From Entomortierella parvispora (taxonomy: Eukaryota > Mortierellomycota > Mortierellomycetes > Mortierellales > Mortierellaceae): a DNA stretch of 64,000 nt. Shown in pieces: positions 1 to 9,677 of the stretch. Both the position numbers and the translations under genes were made by a program. The DNA is taken from positions 1,358,501-1,422,500 of the forward strand of contig OY752144.1 of the NCBI GenBank assembly GCA_963573315.1. Direction: 5' to 3'. The notes under the pieces are model-generated. The model saw nothing but the letters and a program-made list of their open reading frames with translations, did not search any database and was not told where the DNA came from. The number at the start of each line of letters is the position of its first letter. Positions within the stretch are counted from its first letter, which is position 1.

Positions 1-2
1 CT

Positions 3-3000
3 CAGGCAGTCATTGCCAAGCTCAGCAGTCATCACCGTCATAACCTTTTGCGTCGAAACAACAAGCAAGGCAAACATAAGAAGATGGTTGCTGAGAAACA
101 TGAGGAACGGTGGGAAGATGACGACGCGATTGATTTGGCAAAGCTAAAAAAGAACGGGGATGGAAAAAAGAACAAGCAGTTGCCAAAGGACCATAAGCAA
201 GACGCAGGCCGAAAGAACGGTAGCGCTCCTCACAAAGGTCGTGCTGGAAAAGGAAACAAAAACGGAAAAAACAAGGCTCCTCCGGCACCCATAGCCAAAG
301 CCGCTAAACCAGGTGTCCACACAAAAGGTCATCGCACTCGAAAGGGTGGGGTCCGCCACGGACAGCCAACAGGTAAGAATCCTCGCGCTCCCTGCTTCAT
401 TTCTGCAAGCACAATTACGCGTTGATTTGGCGTGTACTGATAAACAGAGTCTGTTCAAACATGACGCGTCTCAGGTACTGCTTCACCGCCGCCATCATTG
501 CCAACCCAAGTGTCGACTCCTCTTCCAAACGATGGGCCTCACATCCTTCCATTCCCTTACCCCATCACCCCCACCCCTACACCAGTGACTCCTCTCCAGC
601 CTATCCACTCCGATCTTCCGCCACCTGTTCGCCCTACCCATAGATCGGTCCATCACCCCGTTCACCCCACTCCTTTTCATCGACAGCCCGTTACTCTTCC
701 GATCCAAAAACCAACGCTCCAATCCCCACCCGAGGCTCAGAAGCCGCTAATCCCGCCTCAAGCACTACAGCCAACACAGCCACAAGTGGCGCAAGCACCG
801 CAACCACCACTCGTGTCCACACCTGAAGTGATTGTCCACTCTACTGAGCCTCCCGCCCAGCACTCTTTCAATCCACCTCAAGTGGTCGTACCCTCTCCCG
901 AGCTTCCCACTTTCAATCCGCCTCAAGTGATTGTCCACTCTCCTGAGCCACCCACCCATCCTTCTTCCCCTCCTCCACCTGCTCTACCCGCTGTGGCCAT
1001 TGTGGACCAGAAACCCACTGTCATTCCTGCACCTATCCAAAAGGAGCCTGAGACGACCCATGGTCAACACCCTCCACCACCAATCACAGAGGCCGATCGT
1101 CCCCAGACACCCGTAAAGGCTCCCTTTTTACCCGAAGCAAAACCGGTTGTGCCTGTAGCAGCACCACCATCGGTGCCTGTGACCCAGGTGGAGACCAAAC
1201 CGGCGATTCAAGAGACTCCCACGAGTCCTTCGTCCGAACCTAAGCACACCCAGCCCGAGCCTGATGTTGCTGCTGCTCCCTCTCCCCCGACGACGACGGT
1301 GACAGACGGACCGGATCCAAAAGTCGACACACCCGGCTCTGAACCTAAGGATGGAACTGTGGACGATGATGATGACGATGACGACGATGATGACAAGGAC
1401 GATGATGAGGACAAGAAGAATAAGGATATCGATAGCAATACCAAGAAGGCCGAGCCCGCTGCCCCAGCCGAGGTGGACAATGATAAAGCAGTGGACGACG
1501 ACAAAGCAGCAGAGCCTACCGACAACAAGGACAAGAAGGATCCCTTACCACCACTGGGAATCACTGATTCTCCACCCCCATCTGCTCCCAAGGACCTTCA
1601 AGATGAACCGGCTGCATCCACTCCGTCAGAGTCACCACAAGACGATACCCTGTCCCCTGTTGTAGTCCCTCCTAGTCTTGAATCCTCGCCTTCAGTCCCC
1701 ACAACAAGTCCTTCTGAGGCCACGGTCCCTGATGTCGACAAAACGACAACAACGGCCCCAATTGCTGACGACAATGAGGCGGTTGATACCGAGACCAAGG
1801 AGGCCCCCAAGAGTGAAGCACCGACGCCAGGCAAGAAGGAGGACAAAGAAGATGAAGAAGATGGACATGATGATAACAAGGATGACAAGGATGACAAGGA
1901 TGACAAGGATGACAAGGATGACAAGGATGACAAGGATGATAAGGATGATAAGGATGATAAGGATGATAAGGATGATCCTGAAGGATTACAGAACGCTGAG
2001 GAGGGCCAAGAAGATAACGACGAAGAAACCGTCTTGGATGTCTTTGGAAACCCGATCGTGATCAAAAAGTCGCCCGCTCTTGTTGGTGAGGATGGAGACG
2101 ACGACGATGACGATCAAGACGACGACGAGGAAGACGACGAGGAAGACGACGAGAAAGACGATGAGGAAGATGATGAGGACGACGATGAGGACGACGATGA
2201 GGAAGATGAGGATGAGGATGAGGATGAGGATGAAGATGATGATAGCGACAACGAGGACGAGGGCGAGGACGAAGACAATACCACCAAAACCTCCACGCAC
2301 GTCAAACTCCATAAGCGTCAAGTCCTGGCCGACGGTCTCAACATCCAAGTCCTTGGGAGTCGCAAAGGTGACAAGAAGGCGAACAAGAAGGCAGACAAAT
2401 TCGCAATGAACGCAGACAAGAAAGGCAAGAAACAAGACGCCCTTGCGGACGCCAGAGAGATCATTGCGGAGGGAGATCTCAAGAAGAAGGACAAGAAGGA
2501 CCGTCCCGCCAATGATGACAACATGGCTGCCCAAATCATGCGCAAAGGTAAAGGGCTCGCCGACAACTACAAAAACAATCTTGGCGCGTTGGACGAAGAC
2601 GGTGGCATTGGCAAGAAGGACAAGAAGGACAAAAAGAAGAACAAGGCCTTGGACTTTGATATCGGGGGACGCAATGCCGCCATTGTGAATCTTCAAGGCG
2701 AAGACGCGGATGGACTCAAAAAGAAAATTAGAAAGATGCGAAAATTGGGCAACAAGCTGCCTGCCGGTGATGACTTTAAGGATAGGTTTGATGAGATCTT
2801 TGGAACCAAAGGCGACAAAGGTGCTAGGCCAATGGTGGACCCTGTGGTCGTTGACACTGCCAGGTCAAAGAAAGACAAGGAGGAGCACAAGAAGCATCAT
2901 GGAAATAATTTGGAGTTTGCTGAACCAGCCGCCCCACCACCCCAAGCTGCCCCAGAAAAGGACAATAACAAAGGGAACCAGGGAAATAACAATAAGAACG

Positions 3001-3281
3001 CCAACCCCGCCGCCCAGAAGCCTCAAGGGAATCCCCCCAGTGGAGGTGGCGGCGGAGCCCAAGGAGGCAGTCCCGCCGACAGAGCTACCCCGAACAAGGC
3101 GGTCCCTCCAGCAGGCGGCAGCAAGGACCAGAACGTCCCAGCTGGCTACGGCACCGTCCCAATGTTTGGTCCTGCTCAGTTGGACTTGGGTTCTGACAGC
3201 TCGACCTTGAAAGCCATGACAATGACGACGCGCCTTGTCGGTGTCCTTTCCTTGGTCGCGATTGTTTTCATGAGTTGGTAG
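3..3281 (+). CDS. Acidic/lysine-rich low-complexity protein with GPI-like C-terminal tail (5' partial)
   Basis: The frame is open to the left window edge, so the start lies outside. I place an intron at 373-474 (GTAAGA donor, CTGAT branch-like site, TCTCAG acceptor). It joins exon 3-372 to 475-3281 in phase 1 and removes the stop at 423-425. The first exon is Lys/Asn/Gly-rich. The second opens Pro-rich, then has a run of Asp, a tandem DDK block (1871-1975), an Asp/Glu-rich block (about 2095-2275) and KKDKKD-type stretches. The last about 20 residues are hydrophobic (TTRLVGVLSLVAIVFMSW) after a Ser/Gly/Asp-rich stretch, which fits a GPI-anchor signal; a signal peptide would be upstream of the window. 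The protein is probably disordered and cell-surface. I do not recognise a family. An AATAAA-like signal follows the stop near 3298. Confidence 0.72.
380..559 (+). repeat. 180-bp dispersed block spanning intron/exon (copy 1)
   Basis: This block matches the reverse complement of 21619-21798 with about 7 substitutions and no indels that I can count. It covers most of the intron at 373-474, including its branch-like site and acceptor, and the first 85 bp of the following exon. Similarity stops abruptly on both sides. Confidence 0.85.
1871..1979 (+). repeat. 9-bp coding minisatellite (GATGACAAG/GATGATAAG)
   Basis: About eleven tandem 9-bp units encode Asp-Asp-Lys. The first units are GATGACAAG and the last about four are GATGATAAG, so a synonymous variant has spread along part of the array. 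The unit length keeps the frame, so copy-number change would alter only protein length. Confidence 0.9.
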
Positions 3282-3866
3282 AAAAGAAGATCAAAAAAAT
3301 AAAATCAAAAAAAGTCCCGAGTTGTTGCAATTCTAGCGCCTTTCAAAGACCAGACATGTTTGGTAACAAGATCAGGACACAGCTTTTTTCGATCAACAGA
3401 AAGAGACCACGGAGAAAACGTTGATCGGTTGGCGAATGCAACTGATTTATTCTTTTTTTCTTTTTATCGCTTTTTCTTCTGCCCTCTTGCTTTTTTCTCT
3501 TTCGCGATTTTTTTTTTTCTTTTCATGGTGAAAAGATAAAATTACTAGTAAATAAATTGAGAGAATAGGAGAAATATAATACCAGTGAATTTTCGTCATT
3601 TGCTTGCTGGAACAAAAAATTGGAAAGGGGGAGGAGGGGCGAGGAAGCCGCTGACTATGTCGGGCGAGTCTTGGTTCTTATCCGCATGTTGATCTGGCAG
3701 AGTTAATGTTTGGTTGTCTGTACTGGAGAACAAAGGAAGAATGGGGTGGAACTGTCGTTGTGGTTATATCCACAACTTCCTCCTTGCTGAGCTCGGTCTG
3801 ATTGGGGGTTGCTGAAGGATTATAAAAGGCTCCTGAAAGAGTAAATGGAATGCAGTGAGTCGTCCT
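3282..3866. other. Intergenic, 3' ends of convergent genes
   Basis: AT- and T-rich sequence with AATAAA-like motifs just after the upstream stop. I see no convincing coding region. It separates two convergent genes, so it should hold both 3' UTRs. Confidence 0.6.
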
Positions 3867-6800
3867 TCAGGATGCCGGAGGGTCGGGGGGTTGCGAATTG
3901 GGTATCTTGGATATTGTTGTAGGAGGGCCAGAACCAGAAGACGCTGCTGTCGATGAAGCAGAGTCCAAGGTACCAGTAGACGGAGCCATGGTCGAAGACA
4001 AGGAAGTGTTTGGGCTGTTGCTCCTAAAGCTTTCATTTTGACCAGTGACTTCACTGTTGCTGCCTCGGCGATGACCATCCACTTGGTCTACAGTGGCCGA
4101 GGACAAGCGTCGGGCTGATTTTTGAGTCTTGGATTGACTGGAAGCCCCTATTAATGACCTCGTGAGGGGTGTCTCGGTATCCATCCAACGTAGAGTTTCT
4201 GATGGCTCAAGAGCCACCCTCAGAGGCTCGTATGACGAAAGAAACGAGGCAACTGCTGGGGCAAAGGCCGTGTTTTCGGTAAAATCCGATACCGGCGGTG
4301 TGCTGTCTCCCACAGTCTGCTGGTCAGCCTGCTGCTTTGACTTTCCTCCGGGGGACGTCTCAGAGCCGGCTGCGACGGGCAGACTGTGGGCAAACCGTCA
4401 AAAGACACTGCTGCCGTTGCGGAAGGATTTCCGTTTGGTTGTGGCGTGTGTCCTGATGTGTCTCTTCAAGTTGCTGGCCACATTGAAGTATTTCTTGCAC
4501 GTCTTGCACTGATGTGGCTTCTACTCGAGAGGAGAAAACGAAGCGGGATCACAAAGTGAGCTGTTAGAGTCTACAAATGAAGATACGGGGTGCTCGATCT
4601 CCAGCTTTCTAAACACACAAAAATGTCATCCACACTTACTAGTCCATTGTGTATAAATGAATGAGTCTGGAGTTGGCTTGGCCTTGAGAACTTCTTGCCA
4701 CACTCCTTGCACCGGTGATTCTTGCTTTCTTGGACCCTGGCTCGTTGATTGGGCTTTGTGGCGCCTGGTTTTCCCTGATCTGCTCCAGCTTTGGCTTTAG
4801 CCGAAGTAGAAACAGCGTTGACGGTGTCCGCTTGACTGCCAACAGAGTTCTCTGAACCATCTACGGCCTCTCTGCTCTGAATGCGACTAAGAGGGGCCTT
4901 GTTGCCGTCCACCTCCCCATCATCCTCACCATTATCCTTGTTATGTTCCTGATCCAAACTCTCGTCGTCCACATCCATCAAGGAGGTTTCGTATCCTTCT
5001 CTGCCATCGTCGTTAAAGTCATCACCAATGGTGGTCCCATTGTCGCTACACTCAACTCCAAGGCTGTACACTCGAGAGCCTCCTCCTCTATTACATGTGT
5101 GCCGCTCATACTCTTGATCGTGTTTCTCATCTTGCCACCCATTCCTCACTTGTTCTTTTCTTTTGTCGGTGCTTTGCGAGATCGAACCTCTGTCGTCTTC
5201 ACTGCTAGTTCTCTCCCGAGTCCCCATTGGAGACGAGTACTGTGAGGACCGACTCTCTCGATGAAGTCCCATGGTTGGACACCATAACTGATAGAGCGCT
5301 TCAAGCTCCTCTGGACCGTAATAGCCTTCCTCGCCAATGCGGACCGGCCGTCTTCCGGGCTGTGTTGAAAGACTATTGTTTGTTAAATAACCGGGAGTCT
5401 GGGAGGAAGTATTTCTGTGGTCCTGTGCGGATGGGGCCCTTGTCAGCGCCATCTCTTGCAGGGTGGATCTTGGTGAGTAGATAGAGCCCTCGGAATGACG
5501 CTTTGTCGAAGGCCCTAAATGGGACCAACGACTGGTAGGCAGGTACTGAGATCCTCTTTCATAGTCACCTGCATTAATCTCCAAATCATGGTCTGCAGTG
5601 TTCCTGCCTACCCCCTGGGCTCGTAACTGCAGCAAAGAATCTGACGATGGGCCATATGCGTTGAACGCGGGGGCTGTGTGCCTGCCGTCGCTCAAGTCTC
5701 GATGCCGATCAGTCACAGTTCTTGAACTTGACTCGAATGACGACTCAAACAACGACCTTTTGTCTCGATCTATCAGAGGGGGTAAAGATCGAAAACTCGG
5801 TCTGTGGACTTGGAGTTGGTCTCTGGAGTCCTCGTTGCCCTGTATGTCGTGTTCTTGCAAGGAAACTCTTTTTCTGCGAGGATCAAAGTGCAAATTCGTG
5901 CTAGTCGACGTGGGGAATTGTTGACCTCCGTCGATTCGTGTCACGTCGGCTTTGTTCTTTGCTATTGCAAGAGTGGTCCTTGAGGGCACCACGCCTGTCA
6001 AAGTCGTCTGGCGAGGAACCTGAAAGTCCATGTTTGGCCGAGAAGTCTGTGGATGATTCATGTGCATGCTGTTCATGAGTGATTGTGCCGCGAGGATCTC
6101 CTCCAAGTCCTCGCGGGAAGAAGTTAATTGTGGCGCCGATGGCCTTCGATAAGTCCTTGAAGTGTATCCATAGGTCGAATCTTGTTGTTCCGCGATCGAC
6201 TGCTGCGTAAAGCTCGCAGCGACGGATTGTGATGAGGATGGACGTTGGTGTATCTGACGAACGCCCATGTCCTCTTGTTGCCTTCCCAGTTCCATTTCAT
6301 TCTTCTGATAGTATTGGACCAGATGTTTGTGCCCATCCCGAGGATGTGAATATGTGTCTTCTTGGTGCGTTTGCTGTTGGTGCGTTTGCTGTTGCTGGTG
6401 CTGTTGCTGGTGCTGTTGCTGGTGCTGTTGCTGTCGTTGCTGCCGTTGCCGTTGTTGCTGTTGCTGTAGATAGACCTGCTGCCCTGGAAGCTTGGGTGGT
6501 GGTAGCAGCAGTTGTCCAGCTGCCCAGGGCGGCCGATACTGCTGCTGCTGGTGATGAGGATGCGGATGCTGCTGTTGTTGCCGTTGTGGAGGATCTGACC
6601 AGGGAGAGGTTCTATGCGGAGAGTCGCTCTCTGGCTGTCGATAGTCTGAATAGGGCATGGACTGATGATAGGGGTGATATTGGGTTGAATGTCCAGTTGC
6701 GCTTGTTGAAGGAAGGGCCCGAGCTGGTGCTGGTGTCTGGGCAGGAAGCTGATTTTGAAGCTGTGGTCGTTCGTATCCTGGATGTGGCATCTGATGCGGC

Positions 6801-7125
6801 GGTCGTACTTCAGTGTGGACTAGAAAGTGCTCCTCTGCGGATTGTCGTTGATGCGAATTGTCGATTCTCGACAGGGACAGTGATGCCTGTGGCCGATGGT
6901 GTTCTGTCAAAGATGGGTGCCAAGTGTGCTGTTCGTGCTCCTGTCTCTGTGCCGGCTGTTGTGGATGCGATTGATGTTGCGGGTGTTCTCGATTATCGTA
7001 GGGATCTCCAGTAGATGAGTACGTAACCTGGCTGTATTGGCGAGATTCGGCGCGGTCTGGCCGCCAGTCCGGCGATTGACGCAGATGGTCCGACTCCTTT
7101 TGATGCCCGATTTGACGAAAGCCAG
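3867..7125 (-). CDS. Two-finger C2H2 zinc-finger regulator, Gln/His-rich; stop codon inside an extended frame
   Basis: The large exon runs 7125-4640 and codes a Gln/His/Pro-rich region with polyQ (about 6364-6480), long Ser/Arg/Asp-rich disorder, an acidic stretch and finger 1 (CKECGKKFSRPSQLQTH, then H). An intron at 4639-4521 (GTAAGT...TAG) joins, through a KPHQC linker, to finger 2 (CKTCKKYFNVASNLKRH, then H) and a basic tail. The frame meets TGA at 4400-4398, then stays open in the same frame for about 177 codons to 3867, rich in Ser/Thr/Pro like many regulator tails. The first coding exon is not resolved: the frame is open upstream to a TAG acceptor at 7128-7126, and the real ATG is probably in an exon further right. 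It is likely a nuclear DNA-binding transcription factor with unknown targets. Confidence 0.75.
4398..4400 (-). other. In-frame TGA separating zinc fingers from an open C-terminal extension
   Basis: The codon order on the minus strand is GTC TTT TGA CGG TTT. The stop is followed by C, a base known to weaken UGA termination in eukaryotes. No intron of plausible length can remove only this codon: the nearest GT and AG around it are under 30 bp apart. It may be readthrough, a nonsense change, a sequence error, or simply the true end. Confidence 0.6.
6364..6480 (-). repeat. CAG/CAA-type trinucleotide repeat (polyQ/H) in the zinc-finger gene
   Basis: Imperfect trinucleotide repeats (GCTGTTGCTGGT-like on the plus strand) encode runs of Gln broken by Arg and His. 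A second Gln-rich patch lies at about 6540-6590. Confidence 0.85.
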
Positions 7126-7128
7126 CTA

Positions 7129-8631
7129 CGGATGAACAAAGAAAGGAAGAGGCAGGGGAGACAAAACCAAGTCAGGAGGGTGGAAGAGGAACGTGCAAGA
7201 TTTTGGGCCGTTCTGGACTGCACTCTTTAAACACACGCGTACTTTGCCCACACCGACCCCTCCTCGACAGACAGACACTCTTCTTCGCATCTTTGCAACC
7301 GAACCACGCACAGCTCTCAATAGAAGGAGATAGTGGAGGCGGTGGGGTGTGTGTTGTGAGAGAGAGAGAAGCAGAGGGAGAGGGAGAGAAGGAGAGAGAG
7401 AGAGAAAGAGGAGAAGGAAAGAGCCAAGAGCCGCCAAAAAAGAAAAAAGGGGGGAGGGTGAAAACGATACACAAACTAGGGAACACAGGAGCGCGACACC
7501 TGTTGGGACCAAAAGACGGACTATTATTGCCGCTTGAGATCGACAGTCGATCAGATCTTCCAAAGCGTGCTCAGATCGAATGGTGTAAACGCTTAAACGC
7601 TCTTGTCAAACAAATCGCCACGATGATCCCCTCTGAATGGACAATATCCTCGCAGACGAGCGCCATTGGCAAGACTCCAGCAAGGACAAACCTCGTTGTT
7701 ACGCTGCGAGTGGCCTGCTCTCTGCTCATCTTCACTGGATCTTACTCTTGAGACCCCCATCCGTTCACTCTTTCACTCTGCTGTCATGCCTCTTGGCCGT
7801 TATCTTCATTCTGGGACTATTGCAAGTCTCGCTCTCTCGCCCTCTCTTTCTGTCTTTTCTTTCTCTTTCTCTCTGTTCTCTTGGCCGCGTGGCTGTTAGC
7901 CTATTTTTTCCCAGCACCAAAATTGATTGTTGGAGAAAGACGCCTCCTTTCCTCTCCTTTTTCTAGATCGCCACTTTTTTAAGGCCGTACCTTGCTCAAG
8001 TGGGTGGTCCGTTTGGCCCACCAACGGCGGCGTCGAATCAGGATCAACTGTGACCATGGCCGGCAATGGGTTTCTCGCCCTTTCCTCGGAAATGAATCGA
8101 AATGCAGACTGTGCCGAATGTGAATCGTCATTGTCGACAATGGGACTCTTCCCTCTGTCCTGCCCATCGTCGTTAGAGTCCACTATCATCGCGTTGCTCC
8201 TCTGTCGAGGCAGTTTTTTTTTTTTTTTTTTTTTTTGCTCTCTTGTCCTGTGTGTTTCTATGCGTAACTGCTGAGATTGTTGTTTCTCTACTGAAAAAAG
8301 AAAGGGATAAAATAAGTGTGGTTCTGATAGCTACGAAATGTGTTTGGTTGCGTGAGGTTAGATATAAAAGCGAGGAGAGAAAAGAAAAGTAAAAGAGAGA
8401 GAAAGAGAAAGTGGATGAAAGAAGAAAGAAAGGGGCCAGGTGGACTGGGAGGAGAGGTTTATCCAGTATAGAGTATTTCCTGTTGGGTTTTAGCGCGTCA
8501 GGACGCGCATGCAAGAACAGATTCACACAGGTGAGGCAATGTGAACGCGACGATGACGAGCATGGACGATGCAAATGGAAATGAGATGACTGAAAGGAAA
8601 GATGATCATAAATGAAATATAAAGTATCTCT

Positions 8632-8671
<40 letters not shown>

Positions 8672-9677
8672 CTTGAAGATGCGGATTTCTGAAGAACCAG
8701 AGTCTCTGAGCCACAACCATTGGGTTCAGAAGAAGAAAAGGAAAAAAAGAAGGTTTGGACAAAGTCTGTTGTTTTGGTTCTCGGATATGTTCGAGAGTGA
8801 ACCAAGGGAATGGAAAATGAAGGAGGAAGGTGGAGGACGGGGGCAGAAGGGGAAAAGGGGGCACAGAATAGAAATGTATGGACATCAACAATTGTTTTCC
8901 TTGCTTCGCCTGCATTGTCTTACACGGCTGACTGACAGAACGACGATGGATGCAGGGATTGATTGAATCGCGAACAAGAACAAAGAGCGAGACCTTCTGC
9001 CTGCAGAGCCAACTGGCGAGATCTAAGGAACGCCGATCTGGACCGTCACTTTGATCCGTTTGACGCGTCGTTCGTCGTTAGCAGCGAGGGAAATGACCAC
9101 GTTGCTTTCTTTCCTTCCAAAGAAGGCAGAGCCGTTATTGTCCGGTGCCATTGAGAACAACGTCCGACCATCAACGCGCCTCCCACACTCGTGGATACAG
9201 AAGGAAGCCAAGCTGTAATCGCGCGCTTTCGCAAGGCCGCGTCAGTCACGTGGTGCAGCACAATTGAGGGGCGCCGCGAAGGAGAGCCAGCTCCCTGGCC
9301 CAAGTCGCTCTGACGACGTGTCTTTTTCATGATTTTCCCGCCGGCCTCTTTCACGTGCGTCCGTCGTTGTCTTGTGCGATTTGCTGCCTTGCTGTCTTGC
9401 CTGTTGAAGGTCTTTTGTCTGCCATGGTCGGCCCCCTTTGCTGCCGTGTGCCGCGGTCCCTCTTGCTCTCTCACGCTACCCTCTCGTCCAGTCCACTAAA
9501 GAGACATCTGCTCGACTGGAGATTCTGCATCTCCACACTTTTGTGTTTTTGTTTTGCTTGCTTTCTTGTTCACTCCTTTTTTTCTTTTTTTCCTTTCTCT
9601 TCCTTTCTTGTTCTCCATTAGACCACTCCACCCATTCCTCATTCTCCTCTTCCTCCTCCTTCATCAGTCTCATCGCC
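7129..9677. other. Long divergent intergenic region with homopurine and poly-T tracts
   Basis: It should hold the promoter and 5' exon(s) of the minus-strand zinc-finger gene and the promoter of the carnitine acetyltransferase. It contains a GA-rich tract (about 7356-7450), a T23 run (8214-8236), a T38 run (8634-8671) and a CT-rich leader (9540-9660) directly before the acetyltransferase ATG. Open frames here are low-complexity and I do not trust them as genes. Confidence 0.6.
8634..8671. repeat. 38-nt poly-T tract
   Basis: An uninterrupted T38 run. Read on the minus strand it is a poly-A tract, so it could be the tail of an old retroposed sequence, but I see no recognisable body next to it. 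Confidence 0.85.

Noticed and set aside
1208-2696. Ser/Leu/Val-rich minus-strand frames across the first gene
   Set aside because: They are shadows of the Asp/Lys/Glu codon repeats on the plus strand.
6229-7014. 261-residue Ala/Val-rich plus-strand frame
   Set aside because: It is antisense to the CAG/CAA-rich Gln region of the zinc-finger gene.
9438-9677. Upstream N-terminal extension of carnitine acetyltransferase as a mitochondrial presequence
   Set aside because: The in-frame extension has no ATG before the CT-rich leader (it opens at TTG), and its Phe/Ser-rich composition does not look like a presequence.
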